Source of the DNA: Rubrivirga sp.
GTDB taxonomy: Bacteria; Bacteroidota; Rhodothermia; Rhodothermales; Rubricoccaceae
Reading direction: 5' to 3'
Assembly (NCBI GenBank): GCA_012269805.1
Contig: JAAXJP010000215.1
Coordinates: 1 to 6,002, forward strand
DNA length: 6,002 nt
In this document: positions 5,137 through 6,002 of the stretch, in pieces
Position numbering within the stretch: position 1 is the first letter of the stretch
How the letters are laid out: the number at the start of each line of letters is the position of its first letter
Notes under the pieces: model-generated
Databases searched by the model: none
The model's input: only the letters and a program-made list of their open reading frames with translations
Told to the model about the DNA's origin: nothing
Translations under genes and position numbers: made by a program

Positions 5137-5814
5137 CTACAGCTCGCCGCGGTAGCTCAGGCGATGGGCGAGGTGCGTCGGCTGCGGCAGCTTGTACTTC
5201 TCGGCCAGCCGGAGCGCCAGCCGGCCGGCGTCGCGGAGCGTGACCCGGTGCCCGACCGACACGTAGACCGGCTTGACGCGCTCGCGCGTCCGGAGCGCCA
5301 CGCCCACGGCCTCCCCCTTGTGGACGAGCGGCGCCCCGCTCCCCTTCGCCTCGCCGAGGGCGCCCTCGACGCGGCCGACCAGGATCGACTTCGCCACGCC
5401 CAGCGCCGGCGCGTCGAGCAGCACGCCGAGGTGGCACGCCAGCCCGAACCGCCGCGGGTGCGCGCGGCCCTGCGCGTCGAGCATGTACACGTCCGGCACC
5501 GCGTGGAGCCGCTCGAGCGCCGGCAGGATCGCCGGGACCTCCCGGAAGCTCAGGAGCCCCGGCACGTACGGGAACGGCGTCGGCCCCTCCCAGACCGCCT
5601 GGTCCACGACGGCCTTCGCGCGGACGTCGTAGACCACGACCGCCGCCCGGACGCGGTCGTCGCGGACCGACACGTCGAGCCCGGCGACCGTCCGGACGGC
5701 GTCGAAGTCGAGCGGCGCCTCGCGGACGAGCGGGGCCAGCCGGCGCTGGATCGCGACGGCCTCGGTCGGCGAGACGTCCCAGGGGTGGGCGTGGTGGAGG
5801 TCGAGGGCGGGCAC
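5137..5814 (-). CDS. nfi: endonuclease V (deoxyinosine 3' endonuclease)
   Basis: A 225-residue nuclease that nicks DNA (or RNA) one nucleotide 3' of an inosine, starting repair of deaminated adenine. I use the GTG at 5814-5812, giving 225 residues, close to E. coli Nfi (223); the longer frame up to 5943 would add 43 arginine- and proline-rich residues crossing a hairpin. The active site is intact: Asp47 in VAGLDVS; Glu92 in the FREVPA motif; Asp113 in LDAQGRAHPRRFG; and His217 in THLAHRLS. These are spaced as in the Thermotoga enzyme (D43, E89, D110, H214, recalled). The strand-separating wedge PYVPG is at 82-86 with GLLSFRE after it, and DAPALGVAKS (134-143) and GHRVTLRDA (188-196) are family motifs. 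One departure is Ala114 where the family usually has Gly after the catalytic Asp (DG-x-G). A GGGGAG lies 11-16 bases before the GTG, the only Shine-Dalgarno-like sequence in the window. The methyltransferase follows on the same strand. Confidence 0.95.
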   Translation of the reverse strand: MPALDLHHAHPWDVSPTEAVAIQRRLAPLVREAPLDFDAVRTVAGLDVSVRDDRVRAAVVVYDVRAKAVVDQAVWEGPTPFPYVPGLLSFREVPAILPALERLHAVPDVYMLDAQGRAHPRRFGLACHLGVLLDAPALGVAKSILVGRVEGALGEAKGSGAPLVHKGEAVGVALRTRERVKPVYVSVGHRVTLRDAGRLALRLAEKYKLPQPTHLAHRLSYRGEL

Positions 5815-6002
5815 GGCGGTCGGGTCTCCCCGCCTCGGCGTCGAGGCGGACGGTCCCGGAACGGGCGACGGCCGGCGCGGTGCCCTACGCCGACGAACCG
5901 CCGGTCGTGGGGGGCCCGTCCTCCCCCCCTCCGTAGGCCCCACCCCGGCCGCCTCCGCCGGGGACAGATGGGGGCCCAGCGACCTCGGGCCCCACGGGGG
6001 GG
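5815..6002. other. right-end non-coding stretch with several GC hairpins
   Basis: No supported gene is present in these 188 bases. Besides 5830-5849 it holds GTCCCG/CGGGcGAC (5853-5869), a G6/C6 pair (5909-5914 with 5923-5928), CCCCGGC/GCCGGGG (5943-5949 with 5957-5963) and GGGGCCC/GGGCCCC (5971-5977 with 5987-5993). Homopolymers are also present: G6 at 5909-5914, C7 at 5923-5929 and a G-run at the very end (5996-6002). Codon-like third-position structure is lost. It is probably the control and boundary region between nfi and the next gene. Some of these dyads are expected by chance at this base composition. Confidence 0.5.
5830..5849. promoter_or_regulatory. 8-bp hairpin just upstream of the nfi start
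   Basis: CCGCCTCG (5830-5837) and CGAGGCGG (5842-5849) are perfect complements around a 4-base loop. It lies 16 bases before the nfi GTG on the minus strand and would be in its leader RNA if transcription starts further upstream. It carries the same CCGCCTCGG core as the gene-end hairpins, so it may be the end of something transcribed from the right, or a control element of nfi. Confidence 0.4.

Noticed and set aside
5151..5163. GGTAGCTCAGGCG, resembling a tRNA D-arm (A box)
   Set aside because: It lies inside the last codons of nfi, and no GGTTCRA-type T-arm or acceptor stem follows.
3996..5243. A 415-codon + strand open frame opposite the methyltransferase
   Set aside because: It is fully antisense to a gene with complete SAM and catalytic motifs, and shows no domain of its own.
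5815..5943. N-terminal extension of endonuclease V to an upstream GTG
   Set aside because: It would add 43 low-complexity Arg/Pro residues not expected in the family and run through a hairpin; the GTG at 5814 gives the normal length.
5968..6002. ATG at 5968 as the start of a + strand gene running off the right edge
   Set aside because: Only about 11 codons are visible, they lie in a hairpin and poly-G context, and no coding signal can be judged.

Overview
This is a very GC-rich stretch (well over two thirds G+C by eye, with nearly every third codon position G or C). It is densely packed with ordinary bacterial chromosomal genes. The pattern suggests a marine member of the Rhodothermota/Bacteroidota group, such as a Rubrivirga or Rubricoccus relative. 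That is an inference from the GC-saturated codons, the presence of a 2TM-domain protein, and the near absence of Shine-Dalgarno sequences before the start codons. No rRNA, tRNA, CRISPR array, insertion sequence or phage gene was found.

Layout from left to right: the 3' end of an unidentified + strand gene (1-142); a secreted alpha/beta-hydrolase (179-874, -); a 97-bp divergent control region with a perfect 17-bp palindrome; a MerR-family regulator with a TipAS-like ligand domain (972-1727, +); a conserved protein of unknown function (1760-2437, -); a diacylglycerol/lipid kinase (2553-3473, +); a small two-helix membrane protein with a 2TM domain (3530-4015, +); a compact NOL1/NOP2/Sun-family RNA cytosine-C5 methyltransferase (4035-5006, -); and endonuclease V (nfi, 5137-5814, -). 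The last 188 bases hold no gene I can support and are rich in GC hairpins.

The genes do not form one pathway. The pairs that may be linked are the regulator and the hydrolase (divergent, sharing the palindrome), the lipid kinase and the 2TM membrane protein (same strand, 56 bp apart), and the methyltransferase and endonuclease V (same strand, 130 bp apart). I see no dramatic new system. The more interesting signals are non-coding: (1) a palindrome placed like a MerR operator in front of the tipA-like regulator; (2) a short CGTAC-type motif, about 26-28 bases before the start codon, in front of three + strand genes, with a related form before the methyltransferase and a displaced copy before the hydrolase; (3) GC hairpins sharing a CCGCCTCGG core at the ends of convergent genes, overlapping the last codons. 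The unknown protein at 1760-2437 is the best candidate for new protein biology.
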